From the NCBI GenBank assembly GCA_030524805.1, contig JAUNFY010000012.1, positions 1 through 54,272 on the forward strand: a DNA stretch of 54,272 bases. The letters are read 5' to 3'. Under the pieces are notes generated by a model, which was not told the DNA's origin, did not search any database, and saw nothing but the letters and a program-made list of their open reading frames with translations. The position numbers were made by a program, and so were the translations under genes. Source of the stretch: Bacteroidales bacterium. Its GTDB lineage: Bacteria; Bacteroidota; Bacteroidia; Bacteroidales; Muribaculaceae. Positions 32,011 through 40,817 of this stretch are shown one piece after another (the first letter of the stretch is position 1; each line of letters begins with the position of its first letter).

Positions 32011-33310
32011 AGTATTTATTTTGCTGATGGTGATGGCCGGCGCGCTGCAGCTTGGCGCGGAAAACTATCCCTACCGCAGCGATGTGCTGTGGGTGACAGT
32101 GCCAGACCATGCCGACTGGCTCTACAAAACAGGTGAAAATGCTACGGTCGACGTGCAGCTGTATAAGTATGGCGTGCCGGTAGACGATGTGGTGCTTGAA
32201 TATGCCATCGGCGGCGACATGATGCCGGCCGACACAAAGGGCACCACGACTCTTAAAAACGGAAAGGCGACGGTGGAGATCGGCACGATGAAAACCCCCG
32301 GTTTCCGCGACTGCGTGCTGACGGCTACAGTGGGGGGAGTGAAGACGACGCATCATGTGAAGGTGGGTTTCTCGCCTGAGAAGATAGAACCATACACCGC
32401 GATGCCGACCGACTTCGACGCTTTCTGGCAGAAAAACAAGGAGGATCTTGCCAAAGTGCCTCTCAGCTACACGCTTACTCCGGCACCTCAATATTCCACC
32501 GACAAGATGGACTGCCAGCTCGTGAAACTGATCACCACGGCGCAGGGGCAGAGCATCTACGGCTATCTGTTTGTCCCGAAGGGTGCTGAGGCCGGGTCGT
32601 GCCCGATAGTGGTTTGTCCTCCGGGTGCCGGCATAAAGACCATCAAGGAGCCGCTACGCCACCGGTATTATGGCGAAAACGGGTGCATACGTTTCGAGAT
32701 GGAGATACACGGGCTGAATCCGGAGATGACGGAGCAGGAATTCAAGGAAATAAGCGCGGCTTTCGGCACGCGGGCCAACGGATATCTCTACAATGGCCTC
32801 GACGACAAGGATAATTACTATATGAAACGCGTATACACGGGACTGGTGAGGGCTGTCGATTTCCTGACCACACTTCCGGAATGGGACGGGAAGAATGTGG
32901 CGATGCAGGGAGGCAGCCAAGGCGGAGCGCTGGCGATAGTAGGAGCGGCGCTCGACCCGCGGGTGACGCAATGCGTGGCCAACCATCCGGCGCTCAGCGA
33001 CATGGCAGGCTACAAGGCAGGCCGTGCGGGCGGCTACCCGCACGTGTTCCGTCTCGACGGGATGGATAAGCCCGACAAACTGAACACGCTCGCCTACTAC
33101 GACGTGGTGAACTTTGCCAGAAGGGTGCAGTGTCCGGTGTATATGACATGGGGATATAACGACAACACCTGTCCGCCTACGACGAGCTATGCCGTCTACA
33201 ACGTGATCAGCTCGCCGAAAGAGGCTCTGATCACGCCAATCAACGAGCACTGGACATCGGAAGCCACCGAGCGCGGGCATCTCGACTGGATCATGCGCCA
33301 TCTGAAATGA
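31997..33310 (+). CDS. CE7-type acetylxylan esterase
   Basis: This 437-residue protein has a signal peptide (V-F-I-L-L-M-V-M-A-G-A-L-Q-L-G-A), a ~100-residue beta-rich N-terminal domain, and a CE7 (AXE1) alpha/beta-hydrolase domain. CE7 enzymes remove acetyl groups from xylo-oligosaccharides. The nucleophile is Ser307 in Q-G-G-S-Q-G-G-A-L. The acid is the Asp in M-T-W-G-Y-N-D-N-T-C-P-P and the base is probably the His of R-G-H-L-D-W. The segment Y-G-Y-L-F-V-P-K-G-A-E is typical of the family. The start is within the last copy of a repeat array. Substrate acetyl-glycan is inferred from the family, and the GH28 gene is the only carbohydrate enzyme near. Confidence 0.88.
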   Translation: MKLRKVFILLMVMAGALQLGAENYPYRSDVLWVTVPDHADWLYKTGENATVDVQLYKYGVPVDDVVLEYAIGGDMMPADTKGTTTLKNGKATVEIGTMKTPGFRDCVLTATVGGVKTTHHVKVGFSPEKIEPYTAMPTDFDAFWQKNKEDLAKVPLSYTLTPAPQYSTDKMDCQLVKLITTAQGQSIYGYLFVPKGAEAGSCPIVVCPPGAGIKTIKEPLRHRYYGENGCIRFEMEIHGLNPEMTEQEFKEISAAFGTRANGYLYNGLDDKDNYYMKRVYTGLVRAVDFLTTLPEWDGKNVAMQGGSQGGALAIVGAALDPRVTQCVANHPALSDMAGYKAGRAGGYPHVFRLDGMDKPDKLNTLAYYDVVNFARRVQCPVYMTWGYNDNTCPPTTSYAVYNVISSPKEALITPINEHWTSEATERGHLDWIMRHLK

Positions 33311-33409
33311 AGCCGGCATGCAAGGCATCGGCAGAAAAAGCACGCACGCTAAGAAACACGCAGGCGAAGAAAGAAAAAGAATGATGTTTTGCATTTTGCG
33401 GCTTAATTG

Positions 33410-33442
33410 TTTGGCTAATTAGCGGAAAAATTTGTATCTTTG
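33410..33442 (+). promoter_or_regulatory. Bacteroidetes-type promoter of secDF
   Basis: TTTG at 33410-33413, a 21-bp spacer and TATCTTTG at 33435-33442 match the -33/-7 consensus. SecDF starts at 33549, so the leader is about 100 nt, unusually long for this window. Confidence 0.75.
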
Positions 33443-33453
33443 CAAGTTGAAAA

Positions 33454-33519
33454 ATGCAGACTCAGGGCAATCGCTCAGGCCCTGGGCTGGATTTGTCGAC
33501 GTATATATATGTAAATTAA
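33454..33519 (+). promoter_or_regulatory. Structured secDF leader with a possible 21-codon leader ORF
   Basis: ATG at 33454 opens a 21-codon frame ending TAA at 33517-33519, encoding a peptide with the core N-R-S-G-P-G-L. It begins roughly 10 bases after the -7 box. A hairpin (CTCAGGGC at 33461-33468 with GCCCTGGG at 33479-33486, 10-nt loop, one wobble) covers codons 3-11. Leader peptides with Arg-(Ala/Ser)-Gly/Pro-Pro-like arrest motifs upstream of secDF genes are known in other phyla, but this one has no signal sequence and is much shorter, so the link is speculative. Confidence 0.35.
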
Positions 33520-33548
33520 TAAAATAACAATAAACAAAGAACAACAAA

Positions 33549-36524
33549 ATGCAGAACAAAGGCTTTATCAGTACGATTGCCGTGCTTTTGGTGCTCATTT
33601 GCGGATTCTACATTTCGTTCTCATTCGTGACCTCACACTATGAGAAACTTGCCGATGAATACGCAGCGAAGGCAGCAGGCACGACAGACGTAACCAATGA
33701 TGTCTACAAACAGAGTCTGAAACAGTATAACGACTCTATCGACAAGGAAAAGGTATACCTGGGCTATACCTACAACCAGGTACGCCAGATGGAAATCGGT
33801 CTGGGTCTGGACCTGAAGGGTGGTATGAACGTGGTGCTCGAGATTTCGGTGCCCGACATTCTACGCCAGTATGCCGCAGGCGAGAGCCAGCTGAAGGAAA
33901 TCAACTCGGCGATCGACAAAGCGAAGGCAGCAGGTGCGAAGACATCTGATAAAGACTTTGTGAATAAGGTAGCATCTTATTTCCAGCCGGGCACCATGGT
34001 TTCGCTCTTCACCCGCGAAGGCGAATACATGGGCAAGATCAAGAGCGGCGCCTCCAACGGCGAGGTAACAGCGGCTCTCAACGACCAGATCGACAGCCAG
34101 GTTGACGCTGCATTCAACATATTCCGCACCCGTATCGACCAGTTCGGTGTGGTTGCTCCCAACATCCAGAAGCTTCAGGACAAGAAGGGCCAGATCCTTC
34201 TCGAGCTCCCGGGCGTGAAGGAGCCGGAGCGTGTGACCGACCTTCTGAAGTCGAGCGCCAACCTCGAATTCTTCGAAGTATATAAATATGAGGAGATCGC
34301 AGCCGACCTGAACAACTTCGCGATGACTTACGCCGCACAGGACACTGTGAACCACCTCAACCTCATCCAGCTTCTCGGCGGCGCACAGCGCAACGGCAGC
34401 CCGGTAATCGGTTTCGTGGCTCCCGCCAACCGCGCTCTTGTTGACTCGATCCTCAACAGCCCGCTTGCAAAGCAGAAACTCCCCAGCGACTTCAGCGCAG
34501 TGTGGGAAGTGAAGGCAGTGGATGTGCCGGTGGCTGACGCACAGGGCAATCCCGTGATGAAGGGCAACGGCGAATACAAGACCACTCCCTACTGGCAACT
34601 CGTGGCTCTCAAGGGCGAGGCCGCTCTTGAAGGCGACGCAGTGACAAGCGCATCTTCCGAATTCGACAACATGCGCGGCAACACCGTCAACATGCGCATG
34701 AACGACCGTGGCGCCCGCGAATGGGCCACCATCACACGCAACAATATCGGCCGCCCCATCGCGATCGTGCTCGACGAGCGTGTGTATTCCTATCCCAACG
34801 TAAACAATGAGATCACCGGCGGAAGCTCGGAAATCACCGGCAACTTCACTCCCGAAGAGGCCAACGACCTTGCCAACGTGCTGAAATCTGGCAAGATGAG
34901 TGCGAAGGTAGACGTAGTGAGCAATAACGTTATCGGCCCGAGCCTCGGCGCCGAAGCAATCCAGCAGGGCTTCATCTCCTTCATCGTGGCTCTCGTGCTG
35001 CTGATGATCTTCATGATCGCCATCTACGGTGTGATTCCGGGTCTGGTGGCCAACGTGGGTCTGATGCTCAACCTCTACTTCACTCTCGGCATCCTTGCAT
35101 CGCTGCAGGCAGTGCTGACGCTTTCCGGTATCGCCGGTATCGTGCTCGCGCTGGGTATGGCAGTCGACGCCAACGTGCTTATCTTCGAACGCACGAAGGA
35201 GGAACTGAAAGCCGGCAAGAAACTGCGCCAGGCTATTTCGGAAGGCTACAGCAACGCATTCTCCGCGATCTTTGACTCCAACCTCACCTCGATCATCACA
35301 GGCGTGATCCTTCTGCTCTTCGGCAGCGGCCCGATCAAGGGCTTTGCCACCACTCTCATCATCGGCCTTGTATGCTCGTTCTTCACAGCAGTGTTCCTTA
35401 CCCGCATCGCGTTTGAACTCATCACAGCCAACGGACGTTGCGCCAACATGACTTTCGACACCGGCCTGAGCCGCAACCTCTTCGCCGGCACCAAGTTCAA
35501 CTTCCTCGGCAGCACCAAGAAGGCAGCCTTCGTATGGGGCTTCCTCATCCTGATCTCGGTGATCTCGCTCGTGGTTAGAGGCATGAATCAGGGTATCGAC
35601 TTCTCGGGCGGCCGCAACTACGTGGTGCAGTTTGACAAGGACGTGAACCCCACCGACATCCAGACCCGTCTGCTCGGCCAGCTGCAGGAAGCAGCCGACG
35701 ACAAGACAGTCAGCGTGGGCGTCATCACAATCGACGACAACACCAAGGTGCGTATCTCGACCAACTATAAGATCAGCGACGAGACCGAAGGCGTTGAAAA
35801 TGAAATCACCGAGCTTCTCTACAAGGGCCTTATCCCGGAACTTACCGACGCCCAGGGCAAGGTGATGGATCAGAACTCCTTCTCGGTGTCGGATGAAAGC
35901 CGCGGCATCATCTCGATCCAGAAAGTGGGTCCGTCGGTGGCCGACGACATGAAGAGAGACGCCTACTGGGCAGTGTCGATCGCAGTGCTCTGTATGTTCC
36001 TCTACATCCTGCTCCGATTCCGCAACATCGCGTTCTCGGTGGGTGCCGTATGTGCAGTGGCGCTGACAGCCTTCCTCATCGTAGGCTTCTACTCGCTCTG
36101 CTGGGGCTTCCTTCCCTTCTCGATGGAGATCGACCAGGCGTTTATCGCAGCCGTGCTGACCATCATCGGTTATCAGATCAACGACACCGTGGTGGTATTC
36201 GACCGAATCCGCGAGATGATGAAGGTGTATCCGAAGGAAGACCGCTATGTGACTTTCAACAAGTCGCTCAACCAGACTCTTACGCGTACGATCATGACCT
36301 CGTTCTCGACCCTTCTGGTGCTCCTCTGCATCTTCTTCCTCGGCGGCGACACCATCCGTTCGTTCACATTCGCAATGATCTACGGCGTGGTAGTAGGTAC
36401 GTTCTGCTCGCTCTTCTGCGCGGCACCGGTAGCCTACAGCATCCTTAAGAAATCGCTTGCGAAGCAGAACCAGAAAGAGGCAGCAGCCGGTCCGGCCCTG
36501 CAGGGCAACCGTCGCTTCAACTGA
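33549..36524 (+). CDS. secDF: Fused SecD-SecF protein-export subunit
   Basis: SecDF uses the proton gradient to assist late Sec-dependent export. This 991-residue single chain joins SecD and SecF, the usual Bacteroidetes arrangement. The first TM is at residues 7-28, and the SecD P1 domain follows with G-L-G-L-D-L-K-G-G-M-N-V-V-L-E. The SecD TM block has G-I-V-L-A-L-G-M-A-V-D-A-N-V-L-I-F-E-R near residue 535, where the membrane Asp is the proton-path residue. SecF starts at about residue 655 with I-D-F-S-G-G-R-N-Y, then Y-Q-I-N-D-T-V-V-V-F-D-R-I-R-E near residue 875. It has its own promoter and leader. The gene after it begins the polysaccharide locus, but a hairpin lies between. Confidence 0.96.
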   Translation: MQNKGFISTIAVLLVLICGFYISFSFVTSHYEKLADEYAAKAAGTTDVTNDVYKQSLKQYNDSIDKEKVYLGYTYNQVRQMEIGLGLDLKGGMNVVLEISVPDILRQYAAGESQLKEINSAIDKAKAAGAKTSDKDFVNKVASYFQPGTMVSLFTREGEYMGKIKSGASNGEVTAALNDQIDSQVDAAFNIFRTRIDQFGVVAPNIQKLQDKKGQILLELPGVKEPERVTDLLKSSANLEFFEVYKYEEIAADLNNFAMTYAAQDTVNHLNLIQLLGGAQRNGSPVIGFVAPANRALVDSILNSPLAKQKLPSDFSAVWEVKAVDVPVADAQGNPVMKGNGEYKTTPYWQLVALKGEAALEGDAVTSASSEFDNMRGNTVNMRMNDRGAREWATITRNNIGRPIAIVLDERVYSYPNVNNEITGGSSEITGNFTPEEANDLANVLKSGKMSAKVDVVSNNVIGPSLGAEAIQQGFISFIVALVLLMIFMIAIYGVIPGLVANVGLMLNLYFTLGILASLQAVLTLSGIAGIVLALGMAVDANVLIFERTKEELKAGKKLRQAISEGYSNAFSAIFDSNLTSIITGVILLLFGSGPIKGFATTLIIGLVCSFFTAVFLTRIAFELITANGRCANMTFDTGLSRNLFAGTKFNFLGSTKKAAFVWGFLILISVISLVVRGMNQGIDFSGGRNYVVQFDKDVNPTDIQTRLLGQLQEAADDKTVSVGVITIDDNTKVRISTNYKISDETEGVENEITELLYKGLIPELTDAQGKVMDQNSFSVSDESRGIISIQKVGPSVADDMKRDAYWAVSIAVLCMFLYILLRFRNIAFSVGAVCAVALTAFLIVGFYSLCWGFLPFSMEIDQAFIAAVLTIIGYQINDTVVVFDRIREMMKVYPKEDRYVTFNKSLNQTLTRTIMTSFSTLLVLLCIFFLGGDTIRSFTFAMIYGVVVGTFCSLFCAAPVAYSILKKSLAKQNQKEAAAGPALQGNRRFN

Positions 36525-36560
36525 TAGGCAAAACAGACAAGAAAAGCAATAATCTCTATA

Positions 36561-36590
36561 GAAGCCCTCCGGCGCCCGTCGGGGGGCTTC
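36561..36590 (+). terminator. Hairpin between secDF and the polysaccharide locus
   Basis: A 10-bp stem (GAAGCCCTCC at 36561-36570 with GGGGGGCTTC at 36581-36590, one wobble) has a 10-nt loop. It lies 36 bp past the secDF stop. There is only a short T tail, so it is a moderate terminator candidate. Confidence 0.55.
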
Positions 36591-36600
36591 ATTGATACTG

Positions 36601-38127
36601 ATGAACGCAGCAAACGGAAGGATAGCAAAAAACACCGGGGTGCTATATTTCAGGTTGATCTTCCTCACGTTGATCAATATCTACACGGTGAGAGTGACAT
36701 TCGACGCGCTCGGCGATGTAGACTATGGCATCTATAATGTGGTGGCGAGTGTGGTGGCGTCGCTGTCGATACTGACGGGAGCCATGACCTCGGCGTCGCA
36801 ACGTTTTCTTTCGTTTCATCTCGGGAAGGAAGACCACGTCGGCTACAGCCACACTTTCACGCTGCTTCTGCTCGCATTCCTCGCGTTGTCGGGGATAGTG
36901 GTGGCGGTAGGCGAGATATTGGGTTATTTCTTCGTGGAGCATTGGCTCAAACTGCCTGCCGACCGCATCACGGCCTCCTACTGGGTGTATCAGTCGTCGC
37001 TGGTGGCGCTCGTCTTCAGCCTGCTGACGATACCCTACAACAGTTCGATAGTGGCCAATGAGCGGATGGGCGTCTTCGGCGCCCTGAGCGTGGTGGAAGG
37101 CTTGCTTCGGCTCGGGATAGCATTCCTGATCGCGGCCTATCTCGGCGACCGTCTCGAGCTCTACGCGGTGCTGATGGCAGTGGTGAGCCTGATAGTGCTG
37201 TTGCTGACGGTGTGGTATTGCCACCGGAAGATACGCTACTGCAAATATGTGTGGAAGTGGGACCGCTCCATCTTCATGCAGCTTTCCGCCTACACGGGGT
37301 GGAACCTCTTTGGCTCGGTGTCGAGCATGCTTGCCAACCAGGGGCAGGCCGTTCTGCTCAACATATTTTTCGGCCCGGTGGTGAATGCCGCCAAGGCGAT
37401 AGCCGACAGGATACAGCATGTGGTGAACGGATTCTCCATCAATCTCTACATGGCGATGAGTCCGCAGATAGTGAAATCGTATGCAGCGGAAGACTACCGC
37501 CGGGCGATGAACCTTGTGATAAAGACATCGAAGCTTTCGTTTCTGCTCATATACGTGCTGTCGTTTCCGATGCTGTGCAATCTCGACGGGCTGCTGCGGC
37601 TCTGGCTGAATCCGGAGGACGTTACGCCCGACATGATAGGGTTTTGCAAGCTGATGCTGCTCTACTGCATGATACTGACGCTTGAGCAACCGGTGACCCG
37701 CATCATCCAGGCCACGGGCGATATCAAGCGCTACCAGATATCGGTGGGAGTGCTCACGCTCAGTTACATCCCTGTGGCGGCGCTTGTGCTGGCGCTGGGC
37801 GGCTCGGCGGTGATGTCGCTTGTGGTGCTGATGGCCATCATGGCCGTGGCGCAGGTGGTGAGGATAGTGGTGGCCCACGGACAGGTGGGCCTTGACTATG
37901 GCGAATATATGCGCACGGTGGTGTATTGCATAGCGCGGGTGTCGGTGATAGCCGTTCCGCTCTATTGGTATATCTCCGGGAATCAGGACGTGGCATCATG
38001 GCAGGCCATAATAGCGCGCACGATAGTGGCGGGCGCCTTCGGGGTCGGGATAGCCATAATCATCGGTCTTGACGGCAGCGACCGGAGAATGATAAGAGAA
38101 ATGATCAACAAGAAAATTGGCAGATAA
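36601..38127 (+). CDS. Wzx-like oligosaccharide flippase
   Basis: This 508-residue protein has about 12-14 hydrophobic helices across its whole length and matches the MATE/PST (polysaccharide biosynthesis) superfamily. The N-terminus (N-G-R-I-A-K-N-T-G-V-L-Y-F-R-L-I-F-L-T) is the pattern usual in Bacteroidales Wzx proteins, followed by T-F-D-A-L-G-D-V-D-Y-G-I-Y-N-V-V near residue 35. It would flip an undecaprenol-linked repeat unit across the inner membrane. ATG 36601 is preferred over the upstream TTG at 36592. Its stop overlaps the next ATG by one base, so the Wzy candidate is coupled to it. It opens a same-strand locus ending at 49947. Confidence 0.87.
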   Translation: MNAANGRIAKNTGVLYFRLIFLTLINIYTVRVTFDALGDVDYGIYNVVASVVASLSILTGAMTSASQRFLSFHLGKEDHVGYSHTFTLLLLAFLALSGIVVAVGEILGYFFVEHWLKLPADRITASYWVYQSSLVALVFSLLTIPYNSSIVANERMGVFGALSVVEGLLRLGIAFLIAAYLGDRLELYAVLMAVVSLIVLLLTVWYCHRKIRYCKYVWKWDRSIFMQLSAYTGWNLFGSVSSMLANQGQAVLLNIFFGPVVNAAKAIADRIQHVVNGFSINLYMAMSPQIVKSYAAEDYRRAMNLVIKTSKLSFLLIYVLSFPMLCNLDGLLRLWLNPEDVTPDMIGFCKLMLLYCMILTLEQPVTRIIQATGDIKRYQISVGVLTLSYIPVAALVLALGGSAVMSLVVLMAIMAVAQVVRIVVAHGQVGLDYGEYMRTVVYCIARVSVIAVPLYWYISGNQDVASWQAIIARTIVAGAFGVGIAIIIGLDGSDRRMIREMINKKIGR

Positions 38128-39281
38128 TGTGGAATTTATTTAAGATAGTAAATTTTTTCTGGCTGTTGGCATCGACCTATATGTGGCCGACGGCACTCTT
38201 CAATCTCGGTCCGCTGCTGATACCGATCAATATCCTTATGCTGCTCTGCATCACGATGCTTCCGATTCAGATAAAGTTTGACAAGAAGATCGGGTTCGTG
38301 ATGGCCGCGATAGTGGCGATAGTGCTCTGGTATATATGGATCGACGGATTGGTGATGGGAGTGGTGATATTGCTACAGTATCTGCCGGTGCTGTTCCTGT
38401 TGCAGCTGCCCTACGGATATCTGAAAGACTTGTTGCATTTCAGTACCAAATGGCTTGCCATCCTGCTTATACCGGCGATATTGCTCTACTGGGTGCTTCT
38501 GGTGGTGGACCTGCCGTCGTTCGGACTGTTTGTGCACCCGACGTATAAGCCGTATATGAACTACATCTTCTACATCAAGACAACGTTTGACTACGGCACA
38601 TTCGAGCGCTTCAACGCCTTCTTCCTTGAGCCGGGTCACCTGGCACTGCTCTGCACCTTCATCCTGATGGCCAACAAATACCGCTTCAAGGAGTGCAAAT
38701 GGCTGATAGTACTGGCCGTGTGTATCATCTTCTCGTTCTCGCTGGCCGGATATCTGCTTGCATTCCTCGGCTTCATATTGCTCAAGATCAACACTCTGGG
38801 CAAGGTGATGGCAGTGGCGGCTGCCACGGTGGTGGCCGTGGTGGTGTTTCAGAACTTCGTCGGGGAGGACAATGCGGTCAATGAGTTGATCATTAGCCGT
38901 CTGGAGTATGACGAGAGCAAAGGCATCAAGGGCAACAACCGAGTGGACAGCAACACCGACTATGTATTCGACAAGGCGGTGGATAAGGGCGACACGATGT
39001 CGGGCGTGAAATACAAGACCAACATGGACCTCATATCGGGAGCCGGCTTCAAGATCTATATAATCCATTACGGGCTTGTGGGCACTATTCTCTCGCTGCT
39101 GCTCTATCTGGCGCTGATACCGAAGTCGCCTGACCGGGTGTATACGGCCATATTCCTGACAGTGCTGATACTCTGCTTCATGCAGCGTGCCTATCCGGAA
39201 TGGTATTCATGGCTGTATTGCTATGTGTCGGGAATTTATCTTGCGAAGGGGGAAAAAGATGAAAAAATATTGATGTCATGA
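38127..39281 (+). CDS. Polytopic membrane protein, probable Wzy-type polymerase
   Basis: This 384-residue protein has about 10 hydrophobic helices and a longer hydrophilic loop near residues 250-310 (E-L-I-I-S-R-L-E-Y-D-E-S-K, then D-T-M-S-G-V-K-Y-K-T). The helix near residue 170 contains F-F-L-E-P-G-H-L-A-L-L, a pattern I associate with O-antigen polymerases. Sequence similarity among Wzy proteins is always low, so the call rests on topology and on the position directly after a Wzx-like gene. The protein would join repeat units at the periplasmic face. It overlaps the acetyltransferase gene by four bases (ATGA). Confidence 0.6.
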   Translation: MWNLFKIVNFFWLLASTYMWPTALFNLGPLLIPINILMLLCITMLPIQIKFDKKIGFVMAAIVAIVLWYIWIDGLVMGVVILLQYLPVLFLLQLPYGYLKDLLHFSTKWLAILLIPAILLYWVLLVVDLPSFGLFVHPTYKPYMNYIFYIKTTFDYGTFERFNAFFLEPGHLALLCTFILMANKYRFKECKWLIVLAVCIIFSFSLAGYLLAFLGFILLKINTLGKVMAVAAATVVAVVVFQNFVGEDNAVNELIISRLEYDESKGIKGNNRVDSNTDYVFDKAVDKGDTMSGVKYKTNMDLISGAGFKIYIIHYGLVGTILSLLLYLALIPKSPDRVYTAIFLTVLILCFMQRAYPEWYSWLYCYVSGIYLAKGEKDEKILMS

Positions 39282-40045
39282 ACTTGATCGAGGTGATAGA
39301 GGTAATATTGATTGCCGTATTGGTATTGAATTGGAAATGGATCGGCTTCGTGCTGTTCTTTCCATTGGCAAGGATGCAGTCGGCCCGTGAGCGGGCGCGA
39401 TATGCGTCGGAGCAGGAGGGGAAGAGTCCGCGCAGCGGTGTAGGAGAAGAGACTTCCGAGCCGGAGTGCGCTCCTCAGGCATCGCGCGGCATCAAATCGC
39501 TCATAGCTCCGCTGGCGCAGGGATATATAAGATGGATGACGTATGAAACCGGCAAATTGCCGTCGCATCATCTGCGCAATTTCATCTACAGGCATGTCCT
39601 TCTTGTTGATCTTGCGGAGAAGGCCACAATCTATCATGGCGCCGATATCCGTTCGGGCGCGAAACTGCACATAGGGAAGGGTAGCATCATAGGCGACAAC
39701 TCCGTGCTCGACGCGCGCAACGGGATAGAGATAGGGCGAGATGTCAATTTCTCGAGCGGCGTGCAGATCTGGACCGAACAGCACTCTCACGCCGACCCCT
39801 ATTTCAGATGCCTCAGCGACCGGAGCTACCGGGTGAGGGTGGAAGACCACGCATGGATTGGGCCGCGGGTGATAGTGCTTCATTCGGTGACGATAGGCAA
39901 GGGCGCTGTTGTCGCGGCGGGGGCCGTGGTGACGAAAGATGTGGAGCCATACTCGATAGTGGCCGGCATCCCGGCGAGAAAGATAGGGGAGAGGAATCAT
40001 GATTTGAGATATGAATTGAAAGGCGAGCACCTGTCGTTCTTATAA
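39278..40045 (+). CDS. Left-handed beta-helix acetyltransferase with a hydrophobic N-terminal anchor
   Basis: The protein has 255 residues. Residues 5-30 are hydrophobic (V-I-E-V-I-L-I-A-V-L-V-L), followed by a polar linker (about 36-72) rich in Glu, Ser and Pro, probably disordered. From about residue 115 onward the hexapeptide-repeat fold is visible: I-Y-H-G-A-D-I-R-S-G-A-K-L-H-I-G-K-G and V-T-I-G-K-G-A-V-V-A-A-G-A-V-V-T-K-D. The end (S-I-V-A-G-I-P-A-R-K-I-G) is typical of WbbJ/maltose-acetyltransferase-like enzymes. It likely O-acetylates a sugar of the repeat unit. The anchor suggests it works at the inner membrane. Its 3' end is repeated in the following gap. Confidence 0.8.
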   Translation: MNLIEVIEVILIAVLVLNWKWIGFVLFFPLARMQSARERARYASEQEGKSPRSGVGEETSEPECAPQASRGIKSLIAPLAQGYIRWMTYETGKLPSHHLRNFIYRHVLLVDLAEKATIYHGADIRSGAKLHIGKGSIIGDNSVLDARNGIEIGRDVNFSSGVQIWTEQHSHADPYFRCLSDRSYRVRVEDHAWIGPRVIVLHSVTIGKGAVVAAGAVVTKDVEPYSIVAGIPARKIGERNHDLRYELKGEHLSFL

Positions 40046-40114
40046 GAGTAAGAGCCCTGTCGTTCTTATACGTTCAATACGTTCTTATGGAGGTATGATT
40101 TTATAGAGGTATGA
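40031..40114 (+). repeat. Duplicated stop-end and start-end sequences between two acetyltransferase genes
   Basis: CGTTCTTAT occurs at 40035 (last codons and stop of the upstream gene), 40061 and 40080. GAGGTATGA occurs at 40090 and 40106, the second including the next start codon at 40111. Both gene ends are thus repeated inside one 65-bp gap. Confidence 0.7.
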
Positions 40115-40707
40115 AAAGAAGATTGATCATAATGATTCTCTATACGCCCCTGTATCTGTTTTTCATGATGCACGGGACGAGGATATTGCGGCGCGAGGTC
40201 GGCGACTGGCTTAAGGTGTTGCCGCTTCCCGACTGGCAAGGATGCTACACCGGAGCGATCGAACTGATGAGCCGCTTCCCGGAGTTCATATTCCTGTTGT
40301 ATTACCGCTACGGCATCAATGAGTTCAACCCGATAAGGCTCATCTACCGTGCGCAGCAGATGTCGATGACATGCCCGAAAGTGGGCGAGGGCCTCGTGAT
40401 CCAGCATGGGTTCGGGACTCGGATCGGCTGCGCGGAGATGGGAAGGAACTGCCAGGTGTGGCAGGGAGTGACGATAGGCAAGAAGAAAAGCGGCATCGAC
40501 GAGCCGCGTCCGGTGATTGGCAACAATGTGAAGATATGTGCCAACGCGATGGTACTGGGCGGAATAACGATAGGCGATGGCGCCACGATAGGAGCCGCTT
40601 CGGTGGTGCTGAAATCAGTGCCGGCGGGGGCAGTCGTGGCTGGCAATCCGGCGCGTATCATCCGCGGGCCCGGCGCTGAAAAGGGCGGCGGAAAAGAGGA
40701 AGCATGA
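40111..40707 (+). CDS. Serine-acetyltransferase-like (LbH_SAT) enzyme
   Basis: This 198-residue protein has a short N-terminal helical part (residues 1-75) with a hydrophobic patch and then a left-handed beta-helix: I-Q-H-G-F-G-T-R-I-G-C, V-W-Q-G-V-T-I-G-K-K-K, V-I-G-N-N-V-K-I-C-A-N-A and G-D-G-A-T-I-G-A-A-S-V-V. The end V-A-G-N-P-A-R-I-I-R-G is the CysE-type cap. The family includes serine acetyltransferase, but within a glycan locus a sugar O-acetyltransferase is more likely. It is shorter than CysE (~270), without its N-terminal hexamer domain. Confidence 0.78.
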   Translation: MKRRLIIMILYTPLYLFFMMHGTRILRREVGDWLKVLPLPDWQGCYTGAIELMSRFPEFIFLLYYRYGINEFNPIRLIYRAQQMSMTCPKVGEGLVIQHGFGTRIGCAEMGRNCQVWQGVTIGKKKSGIDEPRPVIGNNVKICANAMVLGGITIGDGATIGAASVVLKSVPAGAVVAGNPARIIRGPGAEKGGGKEEA

Positions 40708-40817
40708 AAAAAAGGGAAGAGGGAAAGAATGAAACAATAAAGAAGCATAACGAAACGTTGTTTTAATGGCGTGGCATATCCGTATGCCCGCAGAGAAGAT
40801 AGATTTTATAATCCGAC
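40708..40817 (+). promoter_or_regulatory. Gap with a short hairpin before the DUF1972 glycosyltransferase
   Basis: The gap starts with an A-rich, GAA-repetitive stretch. A hairpin of GGCATA (40773-40778) and TATGCC (40783-40788) with a 4-nt loop lies 30 bp before the next start codon. No promoter box was found. Confidence 0.35.

Noticed and set aside
33861-36677. A 938-codon open frame antisense to secDF
   Set aside because: It is a by-product of the strong codon bias of the GC-rich secDF gene; the translation is His-, Glu- and Arg-rich and has no domain.
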